Shown here in pieces: positions 1-12,313 of a stretch of DNA of 64,000 nt. Both the position numbers and the translations under genes were made by a program. The first letter of the stretch is position 1; the number at the start of each line of letters is the position of its first letter. The notes below the pieces were generated by a model. That model was not told the origin of the DNA. It saw nothing but the letters and a program-made list of their open reading frames with translations, and did no database searches. Origin of the DNA: Epichloe hybrida (taxonomy: Eukaryota > Ascomycota > Sordariomycetes > Hypocreales > Clavicipitaceae); assembly GCA_019022495.1 (NCBI GenBank), contig JAFEKR010000027.1:533501-597500 (forward strand), written 5' to 3'.

Positions 1-648
1 AAGCTAAAAGTAATGTTTAATTAGTTTAAATAGTAAATAAATTATTTAAGCTTTTTTTGAGTTTTTATCCTATTAATTATAATATATAAGTACTAAGTAT
101 ATACTTTATTAACTTCTAGTTATTTCTTCTAAGTTACTAATTAATTTTATTATATCAGTTTAGGGTATTATTATAATTAGAAATAATAATAATAATGATA
201 ATAATAGAAAATAATTCTTAGTAATAGTAAATAAAATAATAAAAAGGGTTTTCTTAAAGTTATATTAGTAAAGAAAAGTATTAAGAATAATAGTCTTATA
301 AAAAACTTATAATAGTACTTATAACCCTAGTTATAATAAAATCTATAAAAGGTTATAATCTTATAACTTAAATAACTAATTTAATAAAATAGCTAATAAT
401 ATAAGTATAAGAATAATAGCTTTCTTCTAATTAGTATATTAATACTACTATATAAAAAGACCCACTTTTTATTCACCTAACACTACATTTATAGTTTTTG
501 TAGAGTAGTGTAGTTAGTGTAGTTAGTAACTACACTAACTACAAAAAAAAAAAAACTACACTACACTAAATACTAGCTTAAAAAAACTACACTATAAATA
601 CAAGATTTTCCCAAAAACTACACTAACTACACTACAAACAATGCTCTA
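1..648. mobile_element. MITE-0: right end of a hAT-like non-autonomous element (left end outside the window)
   Basis: The right terminus ATGCTCTA at 641-648 is the complement of the CAGAGCAT terminus of MITE-1 and MITE-2, with one C-to-T change. The body is AT-rich with no reading frame. It holds one copy of the family motif (GACCCACTTTT, about 459-469), which in the other two copies forms a tandem minisatellite, and a terminal array of short repeats. The flank 649-656 (ATCCTAAT) lies inside a CopA RNase H region, so this MITE inserted into a copia element. Its left end and first target copy are not visible. The hAT assignment rests on the exact 8-bp duplication of the sister MITE-1. Confidence 0.7.
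497..640. repeat. Terminal short-repeat array of MITE-0 (TGTAG-type units, both orientations)
   Basis: Units of the form GTAGTGTAG and TTAGTGTAG run one way at 497-527. Their complement (CTACACTA) runs the other way from about 528 to 640, interrupted by A-runs. The 510-541 stretch is a near-perfect palindrome that could form a hairpin. The equivalent arrays in MITE-1 and MITE-2 use TGTAT and TGTAA, so the unit differs by one base between copies. Confidence 0.75.
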
Positions 649-1667
649 ATCCTAATAGACCTTAAGAAGGTAAAGCTCTTTACCTTTATAAATAAATCCT
701 TTGCTAATAACTAGGACCTATCCTTATAACTAGGATATATACTTATCCTAGCTAATAAAGACTATACTAATAGTAAATTTATAATTAAAGGTAATATTAT
801 ATACTTTAGCTTAATAAAGAGTAAAGGAGTTATATAAAGCTTGCTTACCTTAGAGGTTTATAGTATAGTAGCTAGCGTTAATATAGCTTATATAATTATA
901 ATAACCCTAAACCTAGTTACTAACTAACTAAAGCTCCTAAAGATCCTAGTTATTATATATATAGAATTATACTCCTTATATAAGTGCCTTATTAAGCTTA
1001 GTATAATAAAAGAGAAACACCTAATAATTAATATTATAGCTCTTTAATAATTATATAAGCGCTAAGAACTCTATAAGATCTAATAGATTAATAAGGAGAA
1101 TAACCTAGCTAATACCTTTATAAAAGCATTACCTAATAAAGCCCTTAAAAGCTTTATCTTAACTAACTAGATAATTATCTAGATATAGGGATAGGTTACT
1201 TACGCGTAGCATATATATAGTAAGAGAAAAAGGTATTCTCTAGGAGGGTAGCTATAAGGATAAGATAGTAATACATAGGGGATTTACACCCTTATAGTTA
1301 ATATTCCTAGTAGCTATAATTACACTAGCTTACTAGGCCCTCCTAGTAGATTATAGAAATTAATAATAGTATATAGGAGAAGAAAGGTATTATATTAGAA
1401 GGGGGAAGACACTATATATACGCTATAGTATAGAAGATATGTTATTTTAGGGAAAGAAGGGATTTAGAAGGGATTTACTTGTTCTTATATAGGCTTATAA
1501 GCTAAGCAAGATTATTATTTCCTTTTTATTAGCTACTATATACCTAGATAGGCTATAAGTTCTTTTCTTTATATCCCTTATTAATTGAATCCTTAATTTA
1601 CCTTTCTTTTTTATTTCTATGATTAATATTATGCGTTAATAATTATATTAAAAGAGAGAGGTTCTCG
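649..1667 (+). pseudogene. CopA fragment: RNase H end of copia pol plus 3' untranslated region
   Basis: This is the 3' part of a Ty1/copia polyprotein. The reading from about 649 to 1190 matches, with RIP stops, the RNase H domain of CopA-2 and CopA-1. Recognisable pieces are a GYVL-like start, a KSK-VT motif, SEVY, a TDS-like stretch and MKEKRLMINI, ending in a KALKSF-like motif. After about 1200 there is a long untranslated stretch ending in a polypurine tract (AAAAGAGAGAGG, 1650-1661) just before the LTR. The 5' part is cut off by MITE-0. Stops occur in every frame, so it is dead. Confidence 0.8.
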
Positions 1668-1954
1668 TGTTAGAATAAAGGTACCATTAATCACGTGTTA
1701 TAGCTGTAATTACCTAGCAAAAGCTTAGGCTACGCGCGCCTTACACGTGACTCATAACCTAGCCTGTTAATTAGCTAGGAAATGTGGGGCTACAAACGCG
1801 TAACCCCTTTTTCCTTTCTTTAATTATAGCTACTAGCGCTTAACTTCTCTTTTCTACACACACAACGCAGCCTAGAATAGATAATCAATAATGATACTAT
1901 TCTTCGGGCTCACAACCTTATTAGATTGAATTCAATACCCTGTGAAAACTAACA
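1668..1954 (+). repeat. CopA 3' LTR (287 bp)
   Basis: It starts TGTTAGAATAAAGG and ends GAAAACTAACA. It is colinear with the CopA LTRs at 12018-12313, 18238-18545, 24734-25041 and 45233-45528, and slightly shorter than them. The outer (right) half keeps more C and G than the left half. The next bases, CTCTG (1955-1959), would be the target copy. GypA sequence resumes there, so this CopA sat in a GypA element. Confidence 0.85.
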
Positions 1955-3926
1955 CTCTGCTTATACTTATAAAAATAGTGGTTTAAAAAGAGAAAGGTAG
2001 CCTTTTTGCTACTAACTCCCTATAAGTTTGCAAAAGTAATATATAATAAGATAATAGTATATACTATTATAGGTATTATAGAAGATAAGTTTATTCCCCT
2101 TAAAGATAAAGAGAAGGTAAAAGCATATAAAACTATTAAAGATATCCTAGAGAAACTACATAAGTTTAAAGATATTTTTACATTACATAAGGTAAGGAGT
2201 CTTCTATCTAAGAAGTTAACTAACTATATAATTAATTTTATACTAGGAGCTATACCCTTATATAGACTAATTTACTCTCTCTCCTAAAGCAAACTTAGAG
2301 AGCTCTAGGAATATATTAATAATAACCTAAGGAAAGGCTAGATAAAACCCTTAAAGAGCCTAGTAAGCATGCCTATCCTATTTATACTAAAGAAGGATAA
2401 AACACTATAGCTATATATTAACTATTAGGGACTTAATAAGGTAATATAGAAGAATTACTATACTCTCCCCTTAATTTTAGAGATCCTTAATTAATACTAA
2501 AGGGCTTATTTCTTTTTAAAGATTAATATTAAGAATATATACTACTAAATTTATATTAAAGAAGGTAATAAGTAAAAGATAGCTTTTTATATATATTATA
2601 GGCACTATAAGTACCTTATAATACCTTTTAGATTAACTAATACCCTAGCTACTTTTAAAAGCTATATCTATAAGGCACTTTATAAGCTAGTTAACACTAT
2701 TTACGTAATATATCTAGATAATATCTTAATCTTCTCTAAGATAAAAGAGAAGTATACTAAATATATTAAGTAAGTCTTAAAGTATATAAGGTTAGTAAAA
2801 TTATATATAAAACCCTTTAAGTACTCTTTTTATAAGAAGTTAGTAAAATTCCTAGGGTTTATTCTCTTTATTAATAGGATATTAATAAATACTTACTAAG
2901 TTAATATAATTAGAGAATAGAAGGAGCCTATAAGTTTTAAGTATATATAGTTATTCTTTAGATTCTATAACTTTTATTAATAGTTTATCTATAAATACTC
3001 TAGGATTATAGTACCTCTCTATATACTAATAAAAGGTAGTTAAAATAGTATTTAGACTAGGAGGTTTATATTTAGAGAAAAGGAGTAGCTAGTATTTAAC
3101 TAGCTAAAAGATACCTTTTAGTAAGCGCCTTTACTTTAATACTATAACCTAAGTTAAGAAGTATATATTAAGATAAATACCTTAATTTTTATAATAGTAG
3201 GAATTCCATCCTAGTAGGATAATAAGGGTTATTAGCACCTAGTAGCCTTTTAGTTAAGAAAGTTTATAAAGACTAAGTATAACTATAGTATAGCTAACTA
3301 AGAGTTACTTACTATAGTAAAGTTATTTAAATACTAGTAATACTATATTAAAGGCATAAAGACCCCTATAGAGGTTTTATTAGACTATTATAACCTATAG
3401 ACCTTTATAAGGTAGTAAAAGCTAAATGGAAAATAAGTATAATAGTATATATTCCTTTACTTTTTTTACTTTATAATTAAGTATAAACTAAGGAAAAGTA
3501 ACGCTATAAATACACTATTAAGAAAGTCTAATTATAAGGGTAAACCTATATTAAATAAAGCGCTCCTACTAGAGCTTTAAAGAAAGATAGTAAATATCTA
3601 TATAGTAAAAAAAGAAGTACTAATATATTAAAGACATTATAGTATAATACTAGTCTTAAAACTAACTAAGGTAAGAGTAGCCTATATAGAAGGCTAGTTA
3701 GCTACTATAAATCTAGTAATAAGTTAGCTAAATAAGGGTAATTTTAAGGAGAAGGTAGTATATATCTAAGATATTAGCGTAATATAAGTAATCTAGGGGG
3801 CTATTATATTACTTAATCCTTACTAATCCGTAGTAAATAAACTATTAGTATAACTACTATAAAAGGTATAGGACTAAGATTTAGATTTATAAAGATATAA
3901 AGGTAAGGTTAACTCCTAAGTAAAAG
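1955..3926 (+). pseudogene. GypA-2 left part: gypsy reverse transcriptase and RNase H remnant
   Basis: This is the Ty3/gypsy pol region of a chromovirus, order RT then RNase H. From about 2230 the RT reads as a PLY-like start, SKLREL, GLNKVI and LPLI. It continues with a degenerate MPFGLTNAP box near 2619 (IPFRLTNTL) and the catalytic box YLDN at 2711-2722; the family has Y-D-D there, so the second Asp became Asn by a G-to-A change. RNase H follows to about 3500, then the linker to integrase. Stops are frequent. The element is cut at 3926 by GypA-1 of the same family and resumes at 10526. Confidence 0.85.
2006..2287 (+). pseudogene. Longest surviving frame in the window: protease-RT linker of GypA-2
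   Basis: A 93-codon open stretch is the largest in the window. It corresponds to the region just before the gypsy RT fingers, including FKDIFT-like and GAIPLYRLIYSLS stretches that align with 5700-5970 in GypA-1. The Met is not a biological start: the homologous copy at 5690 reads straight through upstream. It is a stop-free fragment of a dead polyprotein, not a gene. Confidence 0.8.
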
Positions 3927-4128
3927 TGTGAGGCCCTACTCATAACACTAGCGCGCTAGCGCACCACTAGGCAAGCGCACCACGCCCTAGGGCTAGGTCC
4001 ACGTAACACTAGCAAGTTACTAGCTATAAGTTAGTGACTCGCACATATAATACACTTAGACCTAGTAAGCTTTAGTTAATATATAAACACCCCTATACCT
4101 CTTGCCTAGCTATCCCTTTATTCTTATA
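3927..4128 (+). repeat. GypA-1 5' LTR (202 bp)
   Basis: It starts TGTGAGGCCC and ends TTCTTATA (family end TTCTTACA). The left, outward half keeps C/G-rich words (CTAGCGCGCTAGCGC), while the right half is TA-converted. The 3' LTR shows the opposite polarity. Confidence 0.9.
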
Positions 4129-5300
4129 ATTCTAAAGCTTCTCTTACTAGCTACCTAAGAGTAATATAGGGGGGAGAATAACTTAATTTACTAGAACTAT
4201 ATTATATATTACTTAGAATTAGCTAGATAATAGTAACACTATAGCTAGGGATATACTATATTTTATAACCCTATCTAAAGCTATACCCTTTACTATAGTA
4301 GTAAAAGAGGTAGTAGTTAGGGAGTAAATTACCTAACTTAAGTAACTTAAGGAACTATAAGATTAAGAAAAGGAGCTTATTAACTTAATATAATCTTATA
4401 AAGAACTAGTAAAAAAGGGCTAAAAGAATAGTTTATCCTTAAGCCTTAGTAGCTAAGAAGTTAAGATTTAAAATATTATAGAACTCTAATACCTTATAAA
4501 CCTATAGAAGCATAAGATATAGCTTAATAACCTTAACTATACCTTTAAGGGGGTAAAGAAAAAGTATTACTAGGATAACTAAAAGATTCTCTTTACACTT
4601 AACTATATATATATAAACTATTAGGCTAGATAGGACTAATATATTAAAGAATAACTAGCTAATAGTTAGGATTATCCTAAGGATAACTAGAATAAGTTCT
4701 AAGACTAGACCCTTATATTACTTTAAGACTCTATAAGTTATAATATATAAATAGCTACATAGCTAGAAAACGCAAAGTAAAAGGAGGGCTAGAGTCCTAT
4801 TAAGTTTAGTATTTACTTAGATTTACTAGAGAAATACCTAGAATAAGCTCTAGAAAAGACCTATGCTTTTATATTCTTTATAAAATTACTTCCTAACTTA
4901 TAAGATTATATTAACCTACACGCGGATATTACTAGTCTAATATAAGAAGATGTTATATAACTCACCTAGTAATTCTAGGAGGTAATATTAAAGAATAAGC
5001 AAAAGCTAAATAATTTAGAAGAGAAGGGGCTATATAAGGTAGCTTAACACTAAAGATATAACTCCCTATAAGGGCATTAGCTAAATAGGGACTAAAGAGA
5101 TAAGGATAAGGATAAGAAAAAGACCCTAGCTACCTACCTAAATAATAATAGACTATAAGGAAGAAAATAGTGCTTTAATTATAGTAGTATAGAGCACCTT
5201 ATTTATAATTATAATAAGCTAAGGAAAGACTAGTAAGAGGGTTAGGAAAACTCCTAGAGGTAGAAGTAAAAGCCCTTACCTTTACCTTAGATACTAAGGT
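4129..5300 (+). pseudogene. GypA-1 gag remnant with zinc knuckle
   Basis: This is the region between the 5' LTR and protease/RT, where gypsy gag lies. The clearest mark is a degenerate CX2CX4HX4C nucleic-acid-binding knuckle at 5171-5212. It reads C-F-N-Y-S-S-I-E-H-L-I-Y-N-Y, so the first Cys and the His survive and two Cys became Tyr by G-to-A changes. Upstream frames carry stops every few dozen codons. It is followed directly by the protease and RT region. Confidence 0.75.
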
Positions 5301-8300
5301 ACTAGTAGGATACTAATTCTATACACTAGTTACTATCTATAGGTATAAAGATATTAAAATAGTAGCGGATCTTAATAGTTATGCTAAGATTAATATTATA
5401 AGCGCCTAATTTACATAGACTTATAAGCTTAATTAGGCTAAGGCTATAATACCTATCTTAAAGGTAGTAGGGGCTTTAATAGTCCCCTAATATAGTGTCT
5501 ATAAGGTACCTATTTTAATTAAAGATTTATAGAGTAAAAAGAAAGACCTTAAGTTACTATATATAGCTATTAATAAGGACTTAAGAGCAGAGGGAAGCCT
5601 TATATTAATTAGAATATATATGCTTATAGAAGAATATATATATCTTTGCTTATACTTATAAAAATAGTAGTTTAAAAAGAGAAAGGTAGCCTTTTTACTA
5701 CTAACTTCTTATAAGTTTGTAAAGGTAATATATAATAAGATAATTATATATGCTATTATAAGTATAATAGAAAATAAGTTTATCTCTCTTAAAGATAAAG
5801 AGAAGGCAAAAGCATATAAAACTATTAAAGATATCCTAGAGGAACTATATAAATTTAAAGATATATTTATATTAGATAAGGTAAGGAGCCTCCTATTAAA
5901 GAAGTTAACTAACTATATAATTAATCTTATACTAGGAGCTACACCCCTATATAGACTAATCTATTCTCTCTCCTAAAGTAAACTTAAGGAGCTCTAGGAA
6001 TATATTTATAATAACCTAAAGAAAGGCTAGATAAGACTCTTAAAGAGCCTAGTAGGCATACCTATCTTATTTATGCTAAAGAAGGATAAAATGCTATAGC
6101 TATATATTAACTATTAAGGGCTTAATAAGGTAATATAGAAGAATTACTATACTCTCCCCCTAATTTTAGAGATTCTTAATTAATACTAAGGGGCCTATTT
6201 CTTTTCTAAGATTAATATTAAGGATATATACTACTAAATTTATATTAAAGAAGGTAATAAATAGAAGATAGCTTTTTATATATATTATAGGCACTATAAG
6301 TACCTTATAATGCCTTTAAGTTAATAAATACCCTAGTTACTTTCTAGAGTTATATTTATAAAGTGCTATATAGGCTAGTTAATACTATTTATATAGTATA
6401 TTTAGATAATATCTTAATTTTCTTTAAGATAAAGGAGAAGCACACTAAATATATTAAGTAAGTTCTTAAACATATAAGGTTAGTAAAGTTATATATAAAA
6501 CTCTCTAAGTACTCTTTCTATAAGGAATTAGTAAAATTCCTAGGGTTTATTCTCTTTATTAATAAGATATTAATAGATACTTACTAGGTTAATATAATTA
6601 GAGAATAGAAGGAGCTAATAAGTTTTAAGAATATATAGTTATTTCTTAGGTTTTATAACTTTTACTAATAGTTTATTTATAAATACTCTAGGATTATAGT
6701 ATGTCTTTATATATTAATAAAGGGTAGTTAAAATAGTATCTAGACTAGGAGGTTTATATTTAAAGAAAAGAAGTGGTTAGTATTTAACTAGCTAAAAGAT
6801 ACCTTTTAGTAAGCGCCTTTACTCTAATACTATAACCTAAGTTAAGTAATATGTATTAAGATAAATACCTTAATTTTTATAATAGTAAGGATCCTATCTT
6901 AGTAAGATAATAAGGGCTATTAGTATCTAGTAGCCTTTTAGTTAAGGAAGTTTATAAACACTAAATAAAACTATAGTATAGCTAATTAAGAGCTACTTAC
7001 TATAGTAAAGTTATTTAAATACTAGTAATATTATATTAAAGGTATAGAGATACCTATAGAGGTCCTATTAGACTATTATAACCTATAGACCTTTATAAGG
7101 TAGTAAAAGCTAAATAGAAGATAGGTATAATAGTGTATATTCCTCTGCCCTTTTTATTTTATAATTAAGTATAGACTAGGGAAAAGTAACCCTATAAATA
7201 CACTATTAAGAAGGTTTAATTATAAGGGTAAACCTATATTAAATAAGGCACTCCTACTAAAGCTTTAAAGGAAAATAGTAAATATCTATATAGTAAAAGA
7301 AGAAGTACTAATATATTAAAGAAGTTATAGTATAATACTAGTCTTAGAACTTCCTAAGGTAAGAGTAGCCTAGGTAAAAGGCTAGTTAGCTACTATAGAT
7401 CTAGTAATAGGTTAGCTAAATAAGGGTAATTTTAAGGAGAAGGTAGTATATATTTAAGATATTAGTATAGTATAAGTAATTTAGGGGGCTATTATATTAC
7501 TAAATCCCTACTAATTTGTAGTAAATAAACTATTAGTATAACTACTATAGAAGGCATAGGACTAAGATCTAGATTTATAAAAGCATAAAGGTAAGGTTAA
7601 CTCCTAAGTAAAAGGGAGGGGAAAAGCTAATCTATAGTTATATAGTATAAGGGGCCTTCTAATATATAAAGACTAGGTAGTTATTCTATAGGAGCCTATT
7701 TTATAATAGGAGCTTTTATAGCTATACTATAATAATCTATTAGTAAGTTACTTTAGGACTAAACACACTTTAAAGCTACTAAAATATTACTATTAGTAGC
7801 TAGTAATAAGTAAAGCTATTTTAGACTATATATCTAGCTATAAAGTATACTAGTATGTAGTAATAAGATAGTATTACCCCTATGGAAGCCTTAAATTACT
7901 ACTAATACTAAGGTAACTATAGGCAGAGATCTTAATAGACTTTATTATAGGTTTACTACTAGTATAGCTAGGTAAGCAAGAAACTAACGTAATCCTAGTG
8001 ATTATAGACTAATTTACTAAGTACTTTATCTTCCTTCCTATAAAAACTATAATTAATATAGCTAAATTAGTAAAGTTATTCTATAAGGAGATTAAGCTAT
8101 AATTTAGAGCGCTAGAGGGCATTATATCTAATAGAGGGTTAGTATTTATAAGCTAATTCTAGTTAGAGGTATGTTACTAGTTATATATAAAGCAAAGGCT
8201 TTTAATAGTGTTTTACCCCTAAACTAATAAGTAAATAAAGAGAATAAATTAAGTGCTTAAGCATTACTTATAATATTTTATTAAAGAGAACTAATAACTA

Positions 8301-8975
8301 TAGCTAAAGCTACTCCTAATAGCCTAATTTATGTGTAATAATGCTATTAATAAGATAATAGGCTACTCCCCTAACTACGCTCTTATAGGCTATTTACCTA
8401 AGTTTTACCTTACTCTTAAAGGTAAGAGTATAGAGGGGGAGGTCCTAGAGGCTTATATATATATTAAAAAGCTATATAAGGTTAGGGAGAAACTAGTATA
8501 TAACTAGGTAAGGGCTACTAAAGCATAGGTAAAGTACTATAACTAGAGATATTAGCTAATAACCTTAAAAAGAGAAGACTTAGTACTACTATTAGTAAAG
8601 AATATTAGGCTTAAGGACATAAAATAGAAGCTAAACCTAAGATTTATTAGGCTATTTTAGATACTTAATGCTATAGGTAAATGAGCATACTAACTAGCGC
8701 TACCTAATAAGTATAGCTAACTATATAACGTGTTCTATATTAGCCTATTAGAGCTATAGAATTACTAGGAAGACACCTTAGATAAGGATATGCTAATACT
8801 AGACCTTAAAGATAATAATAATAAGTTTAAAGTTAAAGAAGTTAAGGATTATAGGAAGATATATAAAGGTAATAAATACCGAGTAAAATAGAAGGGCTAG
8901 CTAAGTGAATATAATTAATAGGTAATATTAGAAGATATAGAAAGCGCTTAATATATAATTTAAGCTTTTTATTAA
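5301..8975 (+). pseudogene. GypA-1 pol remnant: RT, RNase H, integrase, chromodomain
   Basis: A protease-like stretch precedes RT (about 5641-6800), which has a degenerate MPFGL box near 6309 and YLDN at 6399-6410 in place of the catalytic Y-D-D. RNase H follows to about 7200. The integrase core starts near 7929 with ILIDFIIG. Next comes SNRGLVF near 8127-8147, where the family has S-D-R-G and Asp became Asn. NKQIKRINQ follows near 8229-8255, where the DD35E Glu appears as Lys. At about 8830-8970 the words YKGN, YRVK, KG and SEYN mark a chromodomain, which in chromoviruses steers integration to heterochromatin. In-frame stops abound. Confidence 0.88.
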
Positions 8976-10323
8976 AGTAAAACAAGTAGAAAGCATAGTA
9001 AGATATAAGTAAGTTATAAGTAATAAGGGATAAGGTAATTATAAAAAAGGCCTAGCCTTATTAGCTACTATCACACTCTAATTAAAACCCTTATTAGACT
9101 ATTTACTAAATAATAAAAGAAAAGATGCTTATAAGGAGGGGAGTCTTATAGGAAACCCTTCTATAGTTACCCCCTTATATATTAAAATAACACTATTATA
9201 AAGAAGGTACTTAGCACCCTTGCTCTTATCCTCCTAAACCACTACCTCTATTACCTAGAAAAACTAGTGCTTTACCACCCCCTAGGGTATAAATCCTAGA
9301 TTATAATATTATAGCTATAAAGTTATTTTTCTCTTCTAGGAATTATAATATATAGTATAGTTTAGCTATAAAAAGTTAGTAAATAGGTAGTAAAGGAGAA
9401 GTAATAACTTATAATCCCTAGGGCAGGGGTAGGATATATAGTAACTAAAAGTTACTAGTATAAAATAATATACTAATTATATATAGCTAAAGTAGCTTAC
9501 CTAGGGAGTAAGCAAAGGTCTAGAGAATATATAATAAAACATACCTAATAGACCTTAGTAGCCCTAGTTAAACTAAAGGAAATATAATAAGCTATATTAG
9601 CGTAATTAAACCCTAAAATAAGGTTTAAATAATATGTGCTAAAATAGCAGTAAGTTAACTTAGAAAAATATAATTATTAGGGTTATTAGGGTTCTAATTA
9701 CTTAGGGTATCTATTAAAATCTTTACTTAATTAAGGGCAGTAAGAAGATCTAAAAAATCCCCTTATATAGTTAGTATTACCTAGAGAGATATAGGTAATT
9801 AGGGACTAAAAGAGTAAAGAATATAATATACTTACTGTCTTATAAGTATTACTATATTTAACACACTAGATATAATACTTTAAATATTTCCCTTTAATAA
9901 TAGTAGTTAGTGTGCTAGGGAATTAATAGTTAATCTAAGGGATATTAGGCTTAGCTAGAGGATTTTTCTTAAAGTTCATGTAACCTATATGTAAATAATA
10001 TATATAGGAATATTCTCTTAAATAAATATTAGGGATAGCTATAATAATAATACTCTTAATGCTTTCCTTATCTAATTCATTCTAATAATAAGGCAAGTGG
10101 TAAAGGTAAAGTTATAGTAATTAATAATATAATAGTATCTAGGGAAAAGTTTACTATAGATAAGAAAGGGAAAAGTTAGTAATATAATAGGGAGTTATAA
10201 GTGAATTTATACTTAAATACTAATGTTATTTATTATTATTTTAGTATAGCTACTACTTAGTAAATAGCTATATAGTACTTACTAAAAGCTATTTAGAAGC
10301 CTAGCTAAAAGTAAGGGGGTAAT
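8976..10323 (+). other. GypA-1 3' untranslated region with polypurine tract
   Basis: About 1.35 kb between the chromodomain and the 3' LTR has no coding sign. It is conserved in position in GypA-3 (about 41730-43072) and, inverted, at 44119-45232. It ends with the purine run AAAAGTAAGGGGG (10307-10319), the likely plus-strand primer, four bases before the LTR. Confidence 0.7.
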
Positions 10324-10525
10324 TATAAGGCCTTACTTATAATACTAGCGCGCTAGCGTACTACTAGGCAGGCGCACCACGCCCTAGGGCTAGGTCTATG
10401 TAACACTAGTAAGTTACTAGCTATAAGTTAGCAACTTGCACGTATAACACACTTAGACCTAGTAAGCTTCAGTCAATATACAAACGCCCCTATACCTCTT
10501 GCCTAGCTATCCCTCTGTTCTTACA
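10324..10525 (+). repeat. GypA-1 3' LTR (202 bp)
   Basis: It starts TATAAGG (TGTGAGG in the 5' copy) and ends TTCTTACA. Here the right, outward half is the less mutated one (it keeps CAAACGCCCC and CTGTTCTTACA), the reverse of the 5' LTR. The 5-bp flank is ATTAG (10526-10530). Confidence 0.9.
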
Positions 10526-12017
10526 ATTAGGGAGGGGAAAAGCTAGTCTATAGTTATATAGTATAAGAGGCCTCCTAATATATAAAGACTAGGTAGTTAT
10601 TCTATAGGAGCTTATCTTATAATAGGAGCTCCTATAGCTATACTATAATAATTTACTAGTAAGTTACTTTAAAACTAAATATACTCTTAAGCTATTAAAA
10701 TACTACTATTAGTAGCTAGTAATAAGTAAAGCTATTTTAGACTATATATCTAGCTATAAAGTATACTAGCATATAGTAGCTAGAAGGCACTACTTATGTA
10801 AAAGCCTTAAATTACTACTAATACTAAGGTAACCCTAGGTAAAGATCTTAATAGACTTTATTATAGGATTACTACTAGTGTAACTATATAAGTAAGAAAC
10901 TAATATAATCCTAGTAATTATAGACTAATTTACTAAGTACTTTATCTTCCTCCTTATAAAAACTATAATTAATATAGCTAAATTAGTAAAGCTATTTTAT
11001 AAAGAGATTAAGCTATAGTTTAGAGCACTAGAGGGTATTATATCTAATAGAGAGTTAGTATTTATAAGTAAATTCTAGTTAGAGGTATATTACTAGTTAT
11101 ATATAAAGTAACGGCTTTTAATAGTATTTTACCCCTAAACTAATAGGTAAATAAAGAGAATTAACTAAGTGCTTAAGCATTACTTATAATATTTTATTAA
11201 AAAAAACTAATAACTATAGCTAAAGCTACTTCTAATAGCTTAATTTATATATAATAATACTATTAATAGGATAATAAGCTACTTCTTTAATTATACTCTT
11301 ATAAGCTATTTACCTAAGTTTTACCTAGCTCTTAAGGGTAAGAGTAAGGAGTGGGGGGTCCTAGAAGCCTATATATATATCTAAAAGCTATATAAGATTA
11401 GGGAGAAACTAGTATATAACTAGGTAAAGGCTACTAAAGTATAAGTAAAGTACTATAACTAAAGATATTAGCTAATAACCCTAAAAAGAGAAAACTTAGT
11501 ACTACTATTAGTAAAGAATATTAGGCTTAAGAATATAAAATAGAAGCTAAACCTAAGATTTATTAGGCTATTTTAAATACTTAATACTATAAGTAAATAA
11601 GTATACTAACTAGCGCTACGTAATAAGTATAGTTAACTATATAATATATTTTATATTAGCCTATTAAAGCTATAAAATCACTAGGAAGACACCTTAGATA
11701 AGGATATACTAATACCTAACCTTAAAGATAATAATAATAAGTTTAAAGTTAAAGAAGTTAGGGATTATAGGAAAATATATAAAGGTAATAAATACCTAGT
11801 AAAATAAAAGGGCTAGCTAAGTAAATATAACTAATAGGTAATATTAGAGAATATAGAAAGTACTTAATATATAATTTAAGCCTTCTATTAAAGTAAAATA
11901 AGTAGAAAGTATAGTAAGATATAAGTAAGTTATAGGTAATAAGGGATAAGGTAATTATAAAAAAGGCCTAGCCTTATTAGTGACTATCTATTACACTCTA
12001 AATAAAACCCTTATTAG
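10526..12017 (+). pseudogene. GypA-2 right part: integrase and chromodomain remnant
   Basis: This continues GypA-2 from 3926. The integrase core begins near 10850 (LIDFIIG-like, then FTKY). The Asp of the SDRG motif is read as Asn near 11047. A chromodomain remnant lies at about 11740-11890. The copy is cleanly interrupted at 12018 by the 5' LTR of CopA-1, whose target duplication ATTAG is 12013-12017. The rest of this GypA should lie right of the window. Its inverted copy is visible at 44119-45232, where ATTAG appears again (as CTAAT) next to a CopA LTR. Confidence 0.85.
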
Positions 12018-12313
12018 TGTTAGAACAAAGGTGATATCAATCGCGCGTCGTAGCCGCAATTACCTAGCAAAAGCTCGGGCCACGCGCACCCCACACGTGA
12101 CCCACAACCTAGCCTATTGATTAGCTAGGAAATGTAGGGCTATAAACGCGCAACCCCTTTTCCCTTCTTTAATCGTAGCTACTAGCTTTTGACTTCTCTT
12201 TTTAATTAATTAACAAAACAAATAACGTAGCCTAGAATAAAGAATTAATAATAATACTATTCTTTAGGCTCACGACTATATTATATTAAATTTAACACCT
12301 CATGAATCTAATA
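12018..12313 (+). repeat. CopA-1 5' LTR (296 bp)
   Basis: It starts TGTTAGAACAAAGGTG and ends CATGAATCTAATA. Its length equals that of the inverted CopA LTR at 45233-45528, which is probably a copy of this element's 3' LTR. The outer left half keeps CG-rich sequence (CAATCGCGCGTCGTAGCC) and the inner half is TA-converted. Confidence 0.9.

Larger units (their letters stand above)
3927..10525 (+). mobile_element. GypA-1: structurally complete Ty3/gypsy chromovirus, RIP-inactivated
   Basis: Two 202-bp LTRs (3927-4128 and 10324-10525) bound a 6,599-bp element. The internal order is gag with a zinc knuckle, RT, RNase H, integrase and a C-terminal chromodomain, the Ty3/gypsy chromovirus order. It sits inside another GypA copy. 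The host sequence breaks after AACTCCTAAGTAAAAG and resumes at GGAGGGG, exactly as in the uninterrupted stretch near 7605-7622. The 5-bp flanks are AAAAG and ATTAG, at the expected position but not identical. All frames carry many stops. Confidence 0.9.
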
